A stretch of DNA of 64,000 bases from Baekduia alba (GCF_028416635.1 NZ_CP114013.1:2976001-3040000); one strand, 5' to 3'; shown: positions 1 through 7,659, counted from the stretch's first letter. The notes: generated from the sequence alone by a model not told the origin. Program-made: numbers and translations.

Positions 1-2
1 AG

Positions 3-92
3 CGCGTCGCCGGCCTCCCCGGCCACATCGACGACGTCCAGCCCTACCCGGTCAGCGCGCACCCGGGCGCGGGGCGCTCGATCTACGGGTAA
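3..92 (+). CDS. 3' end of an unidentified gene cut by the window start
   Basis: An open frame runs from the left edge and stops with TAA at 90-92, giving 29 residues (RVAGLPGHIDD... ending GRSIYG). Base composition at codon third positions is like the neighbouring genes, so this is probably the end of a real protein. Too little remains to name a family. The sigma factor gene starts 44 bases later on the same strand. Confidence 0.35.
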   Translation, partial: RVAGLPGHIDDVQPYPVSAHPGAGRSIYG

Positions 93-135
93 CGCCCTGG
101 ACTCGATCGTCGATGCCCGCGTACGATGGGCGGCG

Positions 136-1128
136 ATGCCTGTCGGAGCTGACGCAGGGGCGACGATCACGCGGGAGCTGGAGATGCATCGGCGCGCGCT
201 CACCGGCTACTGCTACCGCATGCTCGGCTCGGGGTCCGAGGCCGAGGACGCTGTGCAGGAGACGATGGTGCGCGCGTGGCGCAACGCCGAGACGCTCCAG
301 GAGCAGGCCGCGCTGAAGTCGTGGCTTTACCGGATCGCCTCGAACGTGTGCTTCGACATGCTCCAGACGCCGCAGCGGCGCGCGCAGCCGATGGACCTCG
401 GCCCCGCGTCGGCGGCCGACGCGGCGCTCGGCCCGGCGCTGGACTCCTGGGTGCAGCCGATCGCCGACGCGCGCGTGGTGCCCAACGAGGGCGACCCGGC
501 CGAGATCGCGGCGGGGCGCGAGACGCTCCGCCTCGCGTTCGTCGCCGCGCTGCAGCACCTGCCGGCGCGCCAGCGCGCGGTGCTGATCCTGCGCGAGGTG
601 CTGCGCTGGCAGGCGTCCGAGGTCGCCGAGCTGCTGGAGACGTCGGTCGCGTCGGTCAACAGCGCGCTGCAGCGGGCGCGGGCGACGCTGGGGTCGCTGG
701 ACCTCGACGCCACGTCCGCGCCGAGCGAGCTCGGCGACGACGCCGAGCAGCAGGACCTCCTGGCCCGCTATGTCGACGCGTTCGAGCGCTACGACATGAC
801 CGAGTTGGTGGCCTTGCTCCAGCGCGACGCGGCGTTCTCGATGCCGCCGTTCCCGCTGTGGGTCCAGGGGCCGGACGACATCGTGAGGTTCATGACGACG
901 ACCGGCGCCAAGTGCGAGGGGTCGAAGGTCGTGGTCACGGCGGCCAACGGCGGGCCGGCGATGGGGATCTACAACCGCGCGGCGGACGGGTCGGGCTACA
1001 CGCCGTGGGCGGTCGTGGTGATCGAGACCTCAGGGGGCAAGATCTCCGGGCTGCACCACTTCATCTACCCGGAGCTGTTCGCCCAGTTCGGGCTGCCCGA
1101 GCGGCTCGAGCACGACGACGCCGCCTAG
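136..1128 (+). CDS. RNA polymerase sigma-70 family factor with C-terminal SnoaL-like domain (TIGR02960/SigG type)
   Basis: A 330-residue extracytoplasmic-function sigma factor. Region 2 covers about residues 10-80 (YCYRMLGSGSEAEDAVQETM, then WLYRIASNVCFDML). Region 4 lies near 135-190 (LPARQRAVLILREVLRW ... ETSVASVNSALQRAR), giving the usual -10 and -35 readers. The last ~120 residues (RYVDAFERYDM ... MPPFPLWVQG) form a SnoaL-like domain, as in SigG/SigJ-type factors that carry their own regulatory domain instead of a classical anti-sigma partner. No adjacent anti-sigma gene is visible. The 3' end is overlapped on the opposite strand by a STAS-like gene. Family identity is secure; the promoters it serves are not known. 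Confidence 0.9.
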   Translation: MPVGADAGATITRELEMHRRALTGYCYRMLGSGSEAEDAVQETMVRAWRNAETLQEQAALKSWLYRIASNVCFDMLQTPQRRAQPMDLGPASAADAALGPALDSWVQPIADARVVPNEGDPAEIAAGRETLRLAFVAALQHLPARQRAVLILREVLRWQASEVAELLETSVASVNSALQRARATLGSLDLDATSAPSELGDDAEQQDLLARYVDAFERYDMTELVALLQRDAAFSMPPFPLWVQGPDDIVRFMTTTGAKCEGSKVVVTAANGGPAMGIYNRAADGSGYTPWAVVVIETSGGKISGLHHFIYPELFAQFGLPERLEHDDAA

Positions 1129-1341
1129 GCCGCAGAGCTCCAGCAGCCCGCCGAGCGTGGGATGCGGGTCGCGCACGACGAGCGACCAGCCGCACCGGCC
1201 CGCGGCGAGCTGGAGCCGCGCGAGCGCGTTGACGCAGCCGAGGTCGGGGCGATCGGCCATGTGGCCGACGACCAGCTCGGTCCCGTCGTCGACGACGACC
1301 ACGAGGGTCGCCGCCCGTTCGTGGCGGTGCACGGCGCACAT
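1030..1341 (-). CDS. Small STAS-like protein overlapping the sigma factor 3' end
   Basis: A frame of 103 residues starts at the ATG at 1341. The middle part (ADRPDLGCVNALARLQLAA, then SLVVRDPHPTLGGLLELCGL) resembles STAS/anti-sigma-antagonist proteins, with the pattern D-L-x-x-V-x-A-L-A-R followed by a helix ending in LLELxGL. The last ~33 residues are encoded antisense to the sigma factor's C-terminus and look less like folded protein, so the functional domain may end before the overlap. It probably takes part in partner switching or ligand sensing, but this is inferred from the fold only. A longer in-frame start at 1437 exists; I prefer 1341 because the STAS-like region begins there. Confidence 0.5.
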   Translation of the reverse strand: MCAVHRHERAATLVVVVDDGTELVVGHMADRPDLGCVNALARLQLAAGRCGWSLVVRDPHPTLGGLLELCGLGGVVVLEPLGQPELGEQLRVDEVVQPGDLAP

Positions 1342-1435
1342 GTCTGCCTGCTGAGACGGCGCAGGTGGCGGAAAGTGATCGGTGGGGTCAGGACGACCGC
1401 CGATGAGTTTCGCCGCCGCGGGTCGTCCGAGGCGC

Positions 1436-2131
1436 ATGACCCCTCCCTCCTCCCCGTTCGTCCTCGTTCCCGGCGCGGGCGGCGAAGGCTGGTACTGGTC
1501 GCGCGTCGCTCCCCTTCTGCGCGCGGCCGGTCATGACGCCATCGCCGTCGATCTCCCCGCCGGGGACGAGGACGCGGGCCTCGACGCGTACGCCGACGTC
1601 ATCCTCGAGGCGGTTGGCGGGCGGACCGGCGTCACGCTCGTCGCCCAGTCGATGGGCGCGTTCAGCGCGCCGCTGGCGGCCGAGCGGGCCGACGTCGCGG
1701 GGCTGCTCCTGGTCTGCCCGATGATCCCGGCGCCGGGTGAGTCGGCGAGCGGCTGGTGGGCGGGCAGCGGCCAGTTGGCGGCGCGGCGCGCCAACGAGGA
1801 GCGCGAGGGCCGCGACCCCGACGCGCCGTTCGACGAGCGCGAGGCGTTCTTCCACGACGTCGCGCCCGAGATCGTCGAGGAGGCCTACGCCGGCGACCCG
1901 CCGCAGCAGGCCGACAAGCCCTTCGAGGAGCCGTTCCCGCTCTCCGCCTGGCCGGACATCCCGACCCGCGTCCTGCTCGGCCGCCACGACCGCCTGTTCC
2001 CCTACGCCTTCATGCGGCAGCTGAGCCGCGACCGCCTCGGCGTGGAGGCCGACGCCGTCGACGCCGGCCACCTCGCCTGCCTCGCGCAGCCGGAAGCGAC
2101 CGCGCAGTGGCTGCTGCGTTCTGCGGCTTAG
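1436..2131 (+). CDS. Alpha/beta hydrolase (esterase-like)
   Basis: A 231-residue alpha/beta hydrolase. The N-terminus has the oxyanion-type segment FVLVPGAGGEGWYWS near residue 10. The nucleophile elbow is AQSMG (Ser about residue 80), a variant of GxSxG. The acid is likely in LLGRHDRLFP and the catalytic His in AGHLACLAQPE close to the C-terminus. Such proteins hydrolyse small esters or amides; the substrate cannot be told. I chose ATG 1436 because homology begins immediately after it; upstream GTG 1382 and ATG 1403 are in frame. Its stop codon overlaps that of the convergent sulfur-carrier gene. Confidence 0.85.
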   Translation: MTPPSSPFVLVPGAGGEGWYWSRVAPLLRAAGHDAIAVDLPAGDEDAGLDAYADVILEAVGGRTGVTLVAQSMGAFSAPLAAERADVAGLLLVCPMIPAPGESASGWWAGSGQLAARRANEEREGRDPDAPFDEREAFFHDVAPEIVEEAYAGDPPQQADKPFEEPFPLSAWPDIPTRVLLGRHDRLFPYAFMRQLSRDRLGVEADAVDAGHLACLAQPEATAQWLLRSAA

Positions 2132-2406
2132 CGGCCGCCGGCTACCGCGGGAAGGATCTGGACCTCTCCGCCGTCCTTGACCGTGGTCGCGAGGCCGTCG
2201 CCGAAGCGCACGTCCTCGCCGTCCACGTAGACGTTGACGAAGCGGCGCAGGCCGCCGTCGCCGTCGGAGAGCGAGTCCTTCAGCTCGGGGTGCTCGCCGT
2301 AGAGCGCCTCGAGCACGGCGCCGACGGTCTCGCCCTCGACCGCGATCTTCGCCGCGCCGCCGGCGGCGGCGCGCAGCTGCGTCGGCAGCTTGACCGTGAC
2401 GGCCAT
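2128..2406 (-). CDS. MoaD/ThiS-family sulfur carrier protein
   Basis: A 92-residue ubiquitin-fold sulfur carrier. It has the MoaD/ThiS/CysO pattern: an N-terminal strand MAVTVKLPTQLR, the central LEALYGEHPEL helix, FVNVYVDGEDVR, then DGGEVQILPAVAGG at the C-terminus. The Gly-Gly tail is the site of adenylation and thiocarboxylation in this family. Here one Arg follows Gly-Gly, so the tail may need trimming before activation, or the extra residue is tolerated. Its ATG shares one base with the stop of the upstream threonine synthase-like gene (TGATG), so the two are translationally coupled and under the same SAM riboswitch. That context suggests it donates sulfur to the PLP enzyme rather than to molybdopterin or thiazole. 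Confidence 0.85.
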   Translation of the reverse strand: MAVTVKLPTQLRAAAGGAAKIAVEGETVGAVLEALYGEHPELKDSLSDGDGGLRRFVNVYVDGEDVRFGDGLATTVKDGGEVQILPAVAGGR

Positions 2407-3671
2407 CAGGCCGACACCCCGGCCAGGACCTTGTCCTCGAACTCGGAGAACTTCGGCTCGATCTCGTGGGCCTCGAACGTGTCGCGGACCGCGTCCAGCG
2501 TCTTGAGGCCGTCGCCGGTGATGACGAGCACGACCTGCTCGTCGGGATCGATGTCGCCGCGGTCGGCGAGCTTGGCCAGCGTCGCGGTCGTGACGCCGCC
2601 GGCGGTCTCGGTGAAGATGCCCGTCGTCTCGGCGAGCAGGCGGATGCCGGCCTTGATCTCCTCGTCGGTGACGCTGTCGACGCCGCCGCCGGTCCGGTTG
2701 GCCAGCTCGACGGCGTAGGGGCCGTCGGCCGGGTTGCCGATGGCCAGGGACTTGGCGATCGTGTCCGGCTTGACCGGGCGGCAGACGTCGGTGCCCGCGG
2801 CGAACGCGGTCGCGACCGGCGAGCAGCCCAGCGCCTGGGCGCCGTTCATCGTCGGGGCCTCGCCCTCGATGAGCCCGAGCTCACGCCACTCGTCGAAGCC
2901 CTTGGCGATCTTGGTGTACAACGACCCGCTGGCGATCGGCGCGACGACGCGGTCCGGCGTGCGGAACCCGAGCTGCTCGGCGATCTCGTAGGCCAGGGTC
3001 TTGCTGCCCTCGGCGTAGTACGGGCGCATGTTGACGTTCACGAAGGCCCACGAGTCCTGCTCGCCGCTGACCTCGGTGCACAGCCGGTTGACGTCGTCGT
3101 AGTTGCCCCGGACCTTGATCAGGTTGGTGCCGTAGACGCCGGTCGCGAGGATCTTCTGCTCCTCGAGGTCGGACGGGATGAAGACGTAGGACGGCATCCC
3201 CAGCGCGGCGGCCGCGGCGGCCACGGCGTTGGCGAGGTTGCCGGTCGAGGCGCAGGCCAGCGTGTCGAAGCCCAGCTCGCGGGCGCGCGCCGCGGCGACC
3301 GAGACCACGCGGTCCTTGAACGAGTGCGTGGGGTTGTGCGCGTCGTTCTTGACCCAGACCTCCTTGAGGCCGAGGCGCTCGGCCAGGCGGTCGGCGCGCA
3401 CGAGCGGCGTGCACCCGGCCGGCAGGCCCACGCGCGAGAGGATCTTCGCGCTCGGCCCCGGCTGGCCGTCGACCAGCGGCAGGAAGTCCACGTAGCGCCA
3501 GATGTTCTGCGGGCCGGACGTGATCCGGCGCTTGAGCGACGCGACGTCGTCGGCGAGCGCGCTGTGGTCGTACTTGACCTCCAGCGGGCCGAAGCACTTC
3601 GAGCACACGTACTGCGCGGTGAGCTCGTACTCCGTGCCGCACTCGCGACAGGCCAGGTTGGTGACAGCCAT
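2406..3671 (-). CDS. thrC: Threonine synthase-family PLP enzyme (candidate O-phosphohomoserine-dependent homocysteine synthase)
   Basis: A 421-residue fold-type II PLP enzyme. It starts with a zinc-ribbon-like segment (CRECG at ~8-12 and CSKCF at ~25-29), as in archaeal/actinobacterial threonine synthases. The PLP lysine is in THSFKDR (~residue 115), the PLP-ring Asn in STGNLANA, and the phosphate-binding region in IASGSLYTK. By family the substrate is O-phosphohomoserine. A SAM riboswitch precedes it and a sulfur carrier follows. This fits sulfur insertion to give homocysteine (I recall a MetM/MetO route of this type in Streptomyces; unverified here) at least as well as threonine synthesis. 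Start ATG 3671 is chosen because homology begins there; the in-frame start at 3788 would translate the riboswitch. Confidence 0.88.
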   Translation of the reverse strand: MAVTNLACRECGTEYELTAQYVCSKCFGPLEVKYDHSALADDVASLKRRITSGPQNIWRYVDFLPLVDGQPGPSAKILSRVGLPAGCTPLVRADRLAERLGLKEVWVKNDAHNPTHSFKDRVVSVAAARARELGFDTLACASTGNLANAVAAAAAALGMPSYVFIPSDLEEQKILATGVYGTNLIKVRGNYDDVNRLCTEVSGEQDSWAFVNVNMRPYYAEGSKTLAYEIAEQLGFRTPDRVVAPIASGSLYTKIAKGFDEWRELGLIEGEAPTMNGAQALGCSPVATAFAAGTDVCRPVKPDTIAKSLAIGNPADGPYAVELANRTGGGVDSVTDEEIKAGIRLLAETTGIFTETAGGVTTATLAKLADRGDIDPDEQVVLVITGDGLKTLDAVRDTFEAHEIEPKFSEFEDKVLAGVSA

Positions 3672-3732
3672 TCGGGAACCCCAGTTCTTCGTCGTGATGG
3701 TGTTGTGTGACGAAGAAGTGGCTTCCTGCGCC

Positions 3733-3819
3733 ACACGTCTCCAGGAATTGGCACCTTCCCGCCTAAGCGGGGGTTGCCGGGGTTTCATCGGGCCAGTCCC
3801 TCCACCCCTCTGGACGTGT
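3733..3819 (-). promoter_or_regulatory. SAM-I riboswitch (S-box)
   Basis: Read on the minus strand, the region carries the conserved S-box core: GGTGGAGGGACTGGCCCGAT followed by GAAACCCCGGCAACC, a variable hairpin (CCCCGCTTAGGCGGG), then GGTGCCAATTCCTGGAGA. The P1 helix closes perfectly, with ACACGTC (plus positions 3813-3819) pairing with GACGTGT (3733-3739). The element ends about 60 bases before the ATG of the threonine synthase-like gene. Downstream of P1 a further hairpin (AAGTGGC/GCCACTT-like bases near 3715-3732) could be the switching element. S-boxes normally turn off methionine/SAM supply genes when SAM is plentiful. Confidence 0.95.
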
Positions 3820-3952
3820 ACAGCTATGTGGTCGGAAGATTAGCAAGCGCTCTTGAGCTCGCAACCCGCGCCGCAGCGGCCTGCCTCCGCCTTGTCGCCC
3901 GATAGACTCCCTGGCGTTGTGATCCCCACCGTCGACGAGCCCTTCAGTCGCC

Positions 3953-4951
3953 ATGCCGAGGCTGCCCCGCCCGCCTCTGCGTCGTGCTGCCCGCTCTCGT
4001 GCGGATGGGATCGCGCATGTCGTAGAGCCTGAGACGCCGAACGTCGACGTCGTCGAGTTCGAGGGCCTGCGCTGGATCAACATCGAGCGCCCGCGGCAGA
4101 TCGACCGCGCCTGGCTCGAGGAGCACTTCGACTTCCACCCGCTGGACTACGAGGACGTCTTCTCGCGCAACCAGCGCCCGAAGGTCGACGAGTACGAGGG
4201 CTACCTCTTCGTCGTCCTGCACTTCCCGGTCTACGACAAGCGCGTCAACCGCCTCAACGCGGCCGAGCTCGACATCTTCGTCGGGCCGGACTTCCTGATC
4301 ACGCTGCCCAACGAGTCGCTGGCGCCGCTGCAGTACGTCTTCGACCGCTGCCAGAACAACGAGGACGTCCGCGAGGACATGTTCAACAAGGGCGCCGGCT
4401 ACCTGTTGTACAAGGTGGTCGACGCGTGCGTGGACGCCTCGTTCCCGATGCTGCGCAAGATGGGGCTCAAGCTCGAGCGGCTCGAGCAGGCGATCTTCGA
4501 CGAGGAGGCCAACCGCGAGATCGTCCGCGACCTCTCCAACGCCAAGCAGGAGATCATCAACTTCCGCAAGATCGTCCGGCCGCAGCGCGCCGCGCTGAAG
4601 GACCTGGAGCGCACCAAGCGCTACGTGACGGGCGAGCTGGACATCTACTTCGACGACATCAACGACGCGTCCGAGCGCGTCTGGGACATGTTGGAGAACT
4701 ACCGCGAGGTCATCGAGGGGCTCGAGACGACCAACGAGTCCGTGCTCTCGCACCGCCTGAACGACTCGATCCGCGTCCTCACCGCGTTCAGCGTGATCAT
4801 GCTGCCGCTCACCCTGATCGCCTCGGTGCTGGGCATGAACGTCGGGGTGCCGGGCGAAGGGTCGATCCACGCGTTCTGGATCACGATCGCGGTGATGCTG
4901 TCGGTGCTGACCGGCATGGTCCTGTGGTTCCGCAAGCGCGGCTGGCTGTAG
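3953..4951 (+). CDS. corA: CorA-family magnesium/divalent cation transporter
   Basis: A 332-residue CorA channel protein. The N-terminal ~250 residues form the cytoplasmic alpha/beta and long-helix funnel (WLEEHFDFHPLDYEDVF, LDIFVGPDFLITLPNESL). Two membrane helices follow near 268-288 and 300-322. The first ends in the selectivity signature GMN (SVLGMNVGVPG), and the C-terminus is short and basic (FRKRGWL). It should carry Mg2+ (or Co2+/Ni2+) as a pentamer in the inner membrane. The start is uncertain: ATG 3953 gives a basic, low-complexity first ~20 residues, so a later start is possible. Its TAG stop forms the first bases of a palindromic repeat. Confidence 0.9.
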   Translation: MPRLPRPPLRRAARSRADGIAHVVEPETPNVDVVEFEGLRWINIERPRQIDRAWLEEHFDFHPLDYEDVFSRNQRPKVDEYEGYLFVVLHFPVYDKRVNRLNAAELDIFVGPDFLITLPNESLAPLQYVFDRCQNNEDVREDMFNKGAGYLLYKVVDACVDASFPMLRKMGLKLERLEQAIFDEEANREIVRDLSNAKQEIINFRKIVRPQRAALKDLERTKRYVTGELDIYFDDINDASERVWDMLENYREVIEGLETTNESVLSHRLNDSIRVLTAFSVIMLPLTLIASVLGMNVGVPGEGSIHAFWITIAVMLSVLTGMVLWFRKRGWL

Positions 4952-5070
4952 GGCGACCCTGCGGCCCGCCCGCCCGCGCCTGACGGTCGCCAACGCGCTT
5001 CACGTGCTGGCGCACGCTGCCGCTGCGCCGGCGACGCCAGCCACGACCGGTCGGGCCGCAGGATCGCCCT
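4950..5070 (+). repeat. Palindromic intergenic repeat, copy A
   Basis: An element of ~121 bp bounded by inverted arms, AGGGCGACCCTGCGGCCCG at 4950-4968 and its near-complement at 5052-5070 (18 of 19 positions). Inside lies a conserved core (CCTGACGGTCGC ... CACGTGCTGGCGCACGC ... TGCGCC.GCGACG) that folds on GGCGCA/TGCGCC. Three further copies occur at 9784, 21987 and 25541. It begins inside the corA stop codon and fills the gap to the next gene. Confidence 0.85.
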
Positions 5071-5082
5071 ACCATCGGCCCT

Positions 5083-5928
5083 ATGGACGCCGGCGTCGCC
5101 TACTTCCCCACCCACGATGGTCTCGGGCCCGCGGAGCTCGCGCGGCTCGTCGAGGAGCGAGGTCATCGGTGGCTGATGTGGGCCGAGCACACGCACATCC
5201 CGGCGTCGCGCGAGACGCCGTGGGGTGGCGTGGAGGGCGCGCCGCCGCTGCCGCGCAAGTACGTGCACACCTACGATCCGTTCGTGGCGAGCGCCTACGC
5301 GCTGGCCGCGACGTCGGCGCTGCGCGTCGGGACGGGGATCGCGCTCGTGCCGCAGCGCGACCCGATCACGACCGCCAAGGAGGTCGCGTCGCTCGACCAC
5401 CTCTCCGGCGGGCGCTTCGACCTCGGCATCGGCGCCGGCTGGAACCGCGAGGAGATGGCCAACCACGGCGTCGACCCGCGCACGCGGATGAAGCGCATGC
5501 GCGAGCACGTCCTGGCGATGAAGGCGATCTGGACGCAGCACGAGGCGTCGTTCCACGGCGACTTCGTCTCCTTCGACCGCATCTGGAGCGACCCCAAGCC
5601 GCTGCAGCGACCGCACCCGCCGATCCTGGTCGGCGGCAGCGGGCCGACGGTCCTGGATCGCGTGCTCGAATACGGCGACGCGTGGATGCCCAACCACGGC
5701 AGCGGGGTCGTCGAGCGGATCGCGGAGCTGCGCCGGCGGGCCGAGCGGCCGATCGACGTGGTGGTCATGGGCCCGCCGGCGGACGACCTCGAAGTCCTCG
5801 AGGCCTATGAGAACGCCGGCGTCGACCGCGTCCTGTTCTGGCTGCCGTCGGCTCGCCGCAGCGTCGTCGAGCTTGAGCTGGACCGCGTCGAGGCCGCCAT
5901 GGCGCGGCGGCACGACCGTCCGGCGTGA
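5083..5928 (+). CDS. LLM-class F420-dependent oxidoreductase (TIGR03619-like)
   Basis: A 281-residue luciferase-like TIM-barrel enzyme. Typical segments are WAEHTHIPASRETP near residue 28, LRVGTGIALVPQRDPITTAKE near 80, LDHLSGGRFDLGIGAGWNREE near 105, and PPILVGGSGPTVLDRVLEYGDAWMP near 180. The LGIGAGWN and HLSGGRF motifs are characteristic of the actinobacterial F420 branch, so hydride transfer from F420H2 to an unknown substrate is expected. It ends in a 4-base GTGA overlap with a PPOX-type flavoprotein gene, which suggests the two are co-translated. Confidence 0.88.
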   Translation: MDAGVAYFPTHDGLGPAELARLVEERGHRWLMWAEHTHIPASRETPWGGVEGAPPLPRKYVHTYDPFVASAYALAATSALRVGTGIALVPQRDPITTAKEVASLDHLSGGRFDLGIGAGWNREEMANHGVDPRTRMKRMREHVLAMKAIWTQHEASFHGDFVSFDRIWSDPKPLQRPHPPILVGGSGPTVLDRVLEYGDAWMPNHGSGVVERIAELRRRAERPIDVVVMGPPADDLEVLEAYENAGVDRVLFWLPSARRSVVELELDRVEAAMARRHDRPA

Positions 5929-6326
5929 GCGTCGACCCCTGGGCGCTGCTGGCCACCGCGCGCGTCGCGCGCTTCGCCTCGATCTCCGCCCGGACCGGAG
6001 CGCCCACCCTCATCCCCGTGACCTTCGCCATCGCGGGCGAGACGCTCGTCCACGCGGTCGACCACAAGCCCAAGCGCACCCGCGAGCTGGCGCGCCTTGC
6101 CAACGTCCGCGCCGACCCGCGCGCGTCGCTGCTGGCCGACGAGTACGACGACGAGGACTGGAACCAGCTCTGGTGGGTCCGGGCGGACGGCACGGCCCGC
6201 GTGCTCGACGACGCCCCGGACTACGTCGACCTGCTCGTCGCGCGCTACCCGCAGTACCGCGCGCAGCGCCCGTCGGGACCGGTCATCGCGCTCGACGTCG
6301 AGCACATCACGTCCTGGAGGGCGTAG
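5925..6326 (+). CDS. PPOX-class F420-dependent oxidoreductase (TIGR03668-like)
   Basis: A 133-residue split-barrel flavin/deazaflavin-binding protein. Diagnostic parts are VARFASISARTGAPTLIPVTFA at the N-terminus, DHKPKRTRELARLANVRADP around residues 46-66, and WWVRADGTARVLDD around 85. This pattern is that of actinobacterial F420-dependent PPOX-family proteins. It starts with GTG at 5925, overlapping the TGA of the upstream LLM oxidoreductase, so both probably belong to one operon of F420 chemistry. The substrate is not predictable from sequence. A hairpin follows at 6344. Confidence 0.85.
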   Translation: MSVDPWALLATARVARFASISARTGAPTLIPVTFAIAGETLVHAVDHKPKRTRELARLANVRADPRASLLADEYDDEDWNQLWWVRADGTARVLDDAPDYVDLLVARYPQYRAQRPSGPVIALDVEHITSWRA

Positions 6327-6343
6327 GGCGTCGTGCGCACCGA

Positions 6344-6382
6344 TCGCGCTCGCCCCGGCAGTTGCCTGAGGAGCGAGCGCGA
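6344..6382. terminator. Hairpin between convergent genes
   Basis: TCGCGCTCGC at 6344-6353 pairs perfectly with GCGAGCGCGA at 6373-6382 across a 19-base loop. It sits between the 3' ends of the PPOX gene (+) and a small minus-strand frame, so it may act in both directions. No T-run is visible, as is common in such GC-rich genomes. Confidence 0.5.
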
Positions 6383-6388
6383 CCGGCC

Positions 6389-6544
6389 CTAGGGCACGGA
6401 CTGGAAGCTGACGCCTGCCGCGCCGCTGGCAGGCGGCGATGTCGTTGTCACGGCGGCGTCGGCGGTCCCTGCGGCCACGAAGACGGAACCCGCAACGAGG
6501 AGGAGTGCCACGAGCTCTCGGTGGGAGATCCGCAGGGAGGTCAC
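6389..6544 (-). CDS. Small secreted or membrane-anchored peptide (51 aa)
   Basis: A short frame from GTG 6544 to TAG 6389 encodes a convincing signal-peptide layout. A basic start (VTSLRISHRE) is followed by a 17-residue hydrophobic stretch (LVALLLVAGSVFVAAG), then TADA-AV as a signal-peptidase-like AxA site. A short Thr/Ser/Pro/Gly tail ends in FQSVP. A stop codon lies four codons upstream, so the start is fixed to GTG 6544. The only ribosome-binding candidate is GGAG about 13 bases upstream, which is weak. The product has no recognisable family. The remaining 6545-6664 holds nothing I can name. Confidence 0.45.
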   Translation of the reverse strand: MTSLRISHRELVALLLVAGSVFVAAGTADAAVTTTSPPASGAAGVSFQSVP

Positions 6545-6664
6545 GAGAAGGATTCAACTCCGTGCGAGGGCGCCCAACAGTCGTGGTCGCCTGCGTCTGG
6601 CCGGTGCGGGTGACCGCACCGTCAGCTCGTGTGACCCGGAGGCCCTGTCGGTGTAGTCCGTCAC

Positions 6665-7654
6665 GTGCCCGCCGCCTCACTCTCGTCGCTCGAAGCGCTC
6701 GGCGACCAGTTCGCGCTGAACGCCCCCGTCGAGCGCAAGCGCATGCTCGTCATCGTCAACCCTTACGCGACAACGGTTTCCGACCGCCTGCGCAACCTCG
6801 TCGTGTACGCGTTGCAGGGCCGCTACGACGTCGACGCGGTCGACACCGAGGCCCGCGACCACGCCACCGCGCTGACGCGCGAGGCGGCCGGCGAGGGCTA
6901 CGACGTCGTCGTCGCGTTCGGCGGCGACGGCACCGTCAACGAGGCGGCCAACGGCCTGCGCGGCTCGCAGACGCCGCTGACCTGCCTGCCGGGCGGCTCG
7001 ACCAACGTGTACGCGCGGATGCTCGGGATCCCGAACGACATCGTCGACGCGACCGAGCACCTGCTGCGCATCGCCGACGACTGGCAGCCGCGCGAGGTCC
7101 GGATGGCGATGGTCAACGACCGGCGCTTCCTGTTCTCCTCCGGCCTGGGCCTGGACGCCAGCGTCGTCGCCCGGGTCGACGCCCACCCGCACCTCAAGGC
7201 GCGCTTCGGCCCCTACTACTTCGCCTGGTGCGGCTTCGGCGAGTTCCTGGGCAAGTACGTCGCCAAGCCGCCGCGGCTGGAGACGGTGACCGACGGCGGC
7301 GCGGCGATCCCGGGCGTCACGGTGCTGGTCCAGAAGGGCGAGCCCTACACCTACTTCCGCAAGCTGCCGATCCACGCAGCGCACGGCGCCCGGTTGACGG
7401 ATCCCACGCTGGCCGGCGTCGTCCTGCGCTCGACGCGCCCGACCGTGATGCCCGGCGTGATGTACCGGCTGTTCTCGGAGCGCGCGCAGCTCGCGCGCCA
7501 CCGCCAGGTCGACGGCTTCGCCGGCGTCGGCGACGTCGTGGTCCGCAGCGTCGACGGCCGTCCCGTGCCGCTGCACGTGGACGGCGACTACATCGGCGAT
7601 GTCACCGACGCCGCCTACTCGGTGGACGAGAAGCCGCTGTTCGTGGTGTCCTAG
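6665..7654 (+). CDS. Diacylglycerol/lipid kinase family protein (DagK/YegS type)
   Basis: A 329-residue lipid kinase. The nucleotide-binding core is clear: MLVIVNPYATTVSD at ~27, VVVAFGGDGTVNEAANGL at ~78 (GGDGT signature) and LPGGSTNVYARMLGIP at ~104 (GSTN variant of GTAN). The C-terminal lobe is a beta-sandwich ending LHVDGDYIGD. Enzymes of this family phosphorylate diacylglycerol, sphingoid bases or phosphatidylglycerol at the membrane; the lipid is not specified by the sequence. Translation starts at GTG 6665. A PPOX-type flavoprotein begins 5 bases downstream. Confidence 0.88.
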   Translation: MPAASLSSLEALGDQFALNAPVERKRMLVIVNPYATTVSDRLRNLVVYALQGRYDVDAVDTEARDHATALTREAAGEGYDVVVAFGGDGTVNEAANGLRGSQTPLTCLPGGSTNVYARMLGIPNDIVDATEHLLRIADDWQPREVRMAMVNDRRFLFSSGLGLDASVVARVDAHPHLKARFGPYYFAWCGFGEFLGKYVAKPPRLETVTDGGAAIPGVTVLVQKGEPYTYFRKLPIHAAHGARLTDPTLAGVVLRSTRPTVMPGVMYRLFSERAQLARHRQVDGFAGVGDVVVRSVDGRPVPLHVDGDYIGDVTDAAYSVDEKPLFVVS

Positions 7655-7659
7655 AGGGC

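Noticed and set aside
3672-3788. An N-terminal extension of the threonine synthase-like protein to 3788
   Set aside because: The added 39 residues would be translated from the SAM riboswitch, and homology begins exactly at ATG 3671.
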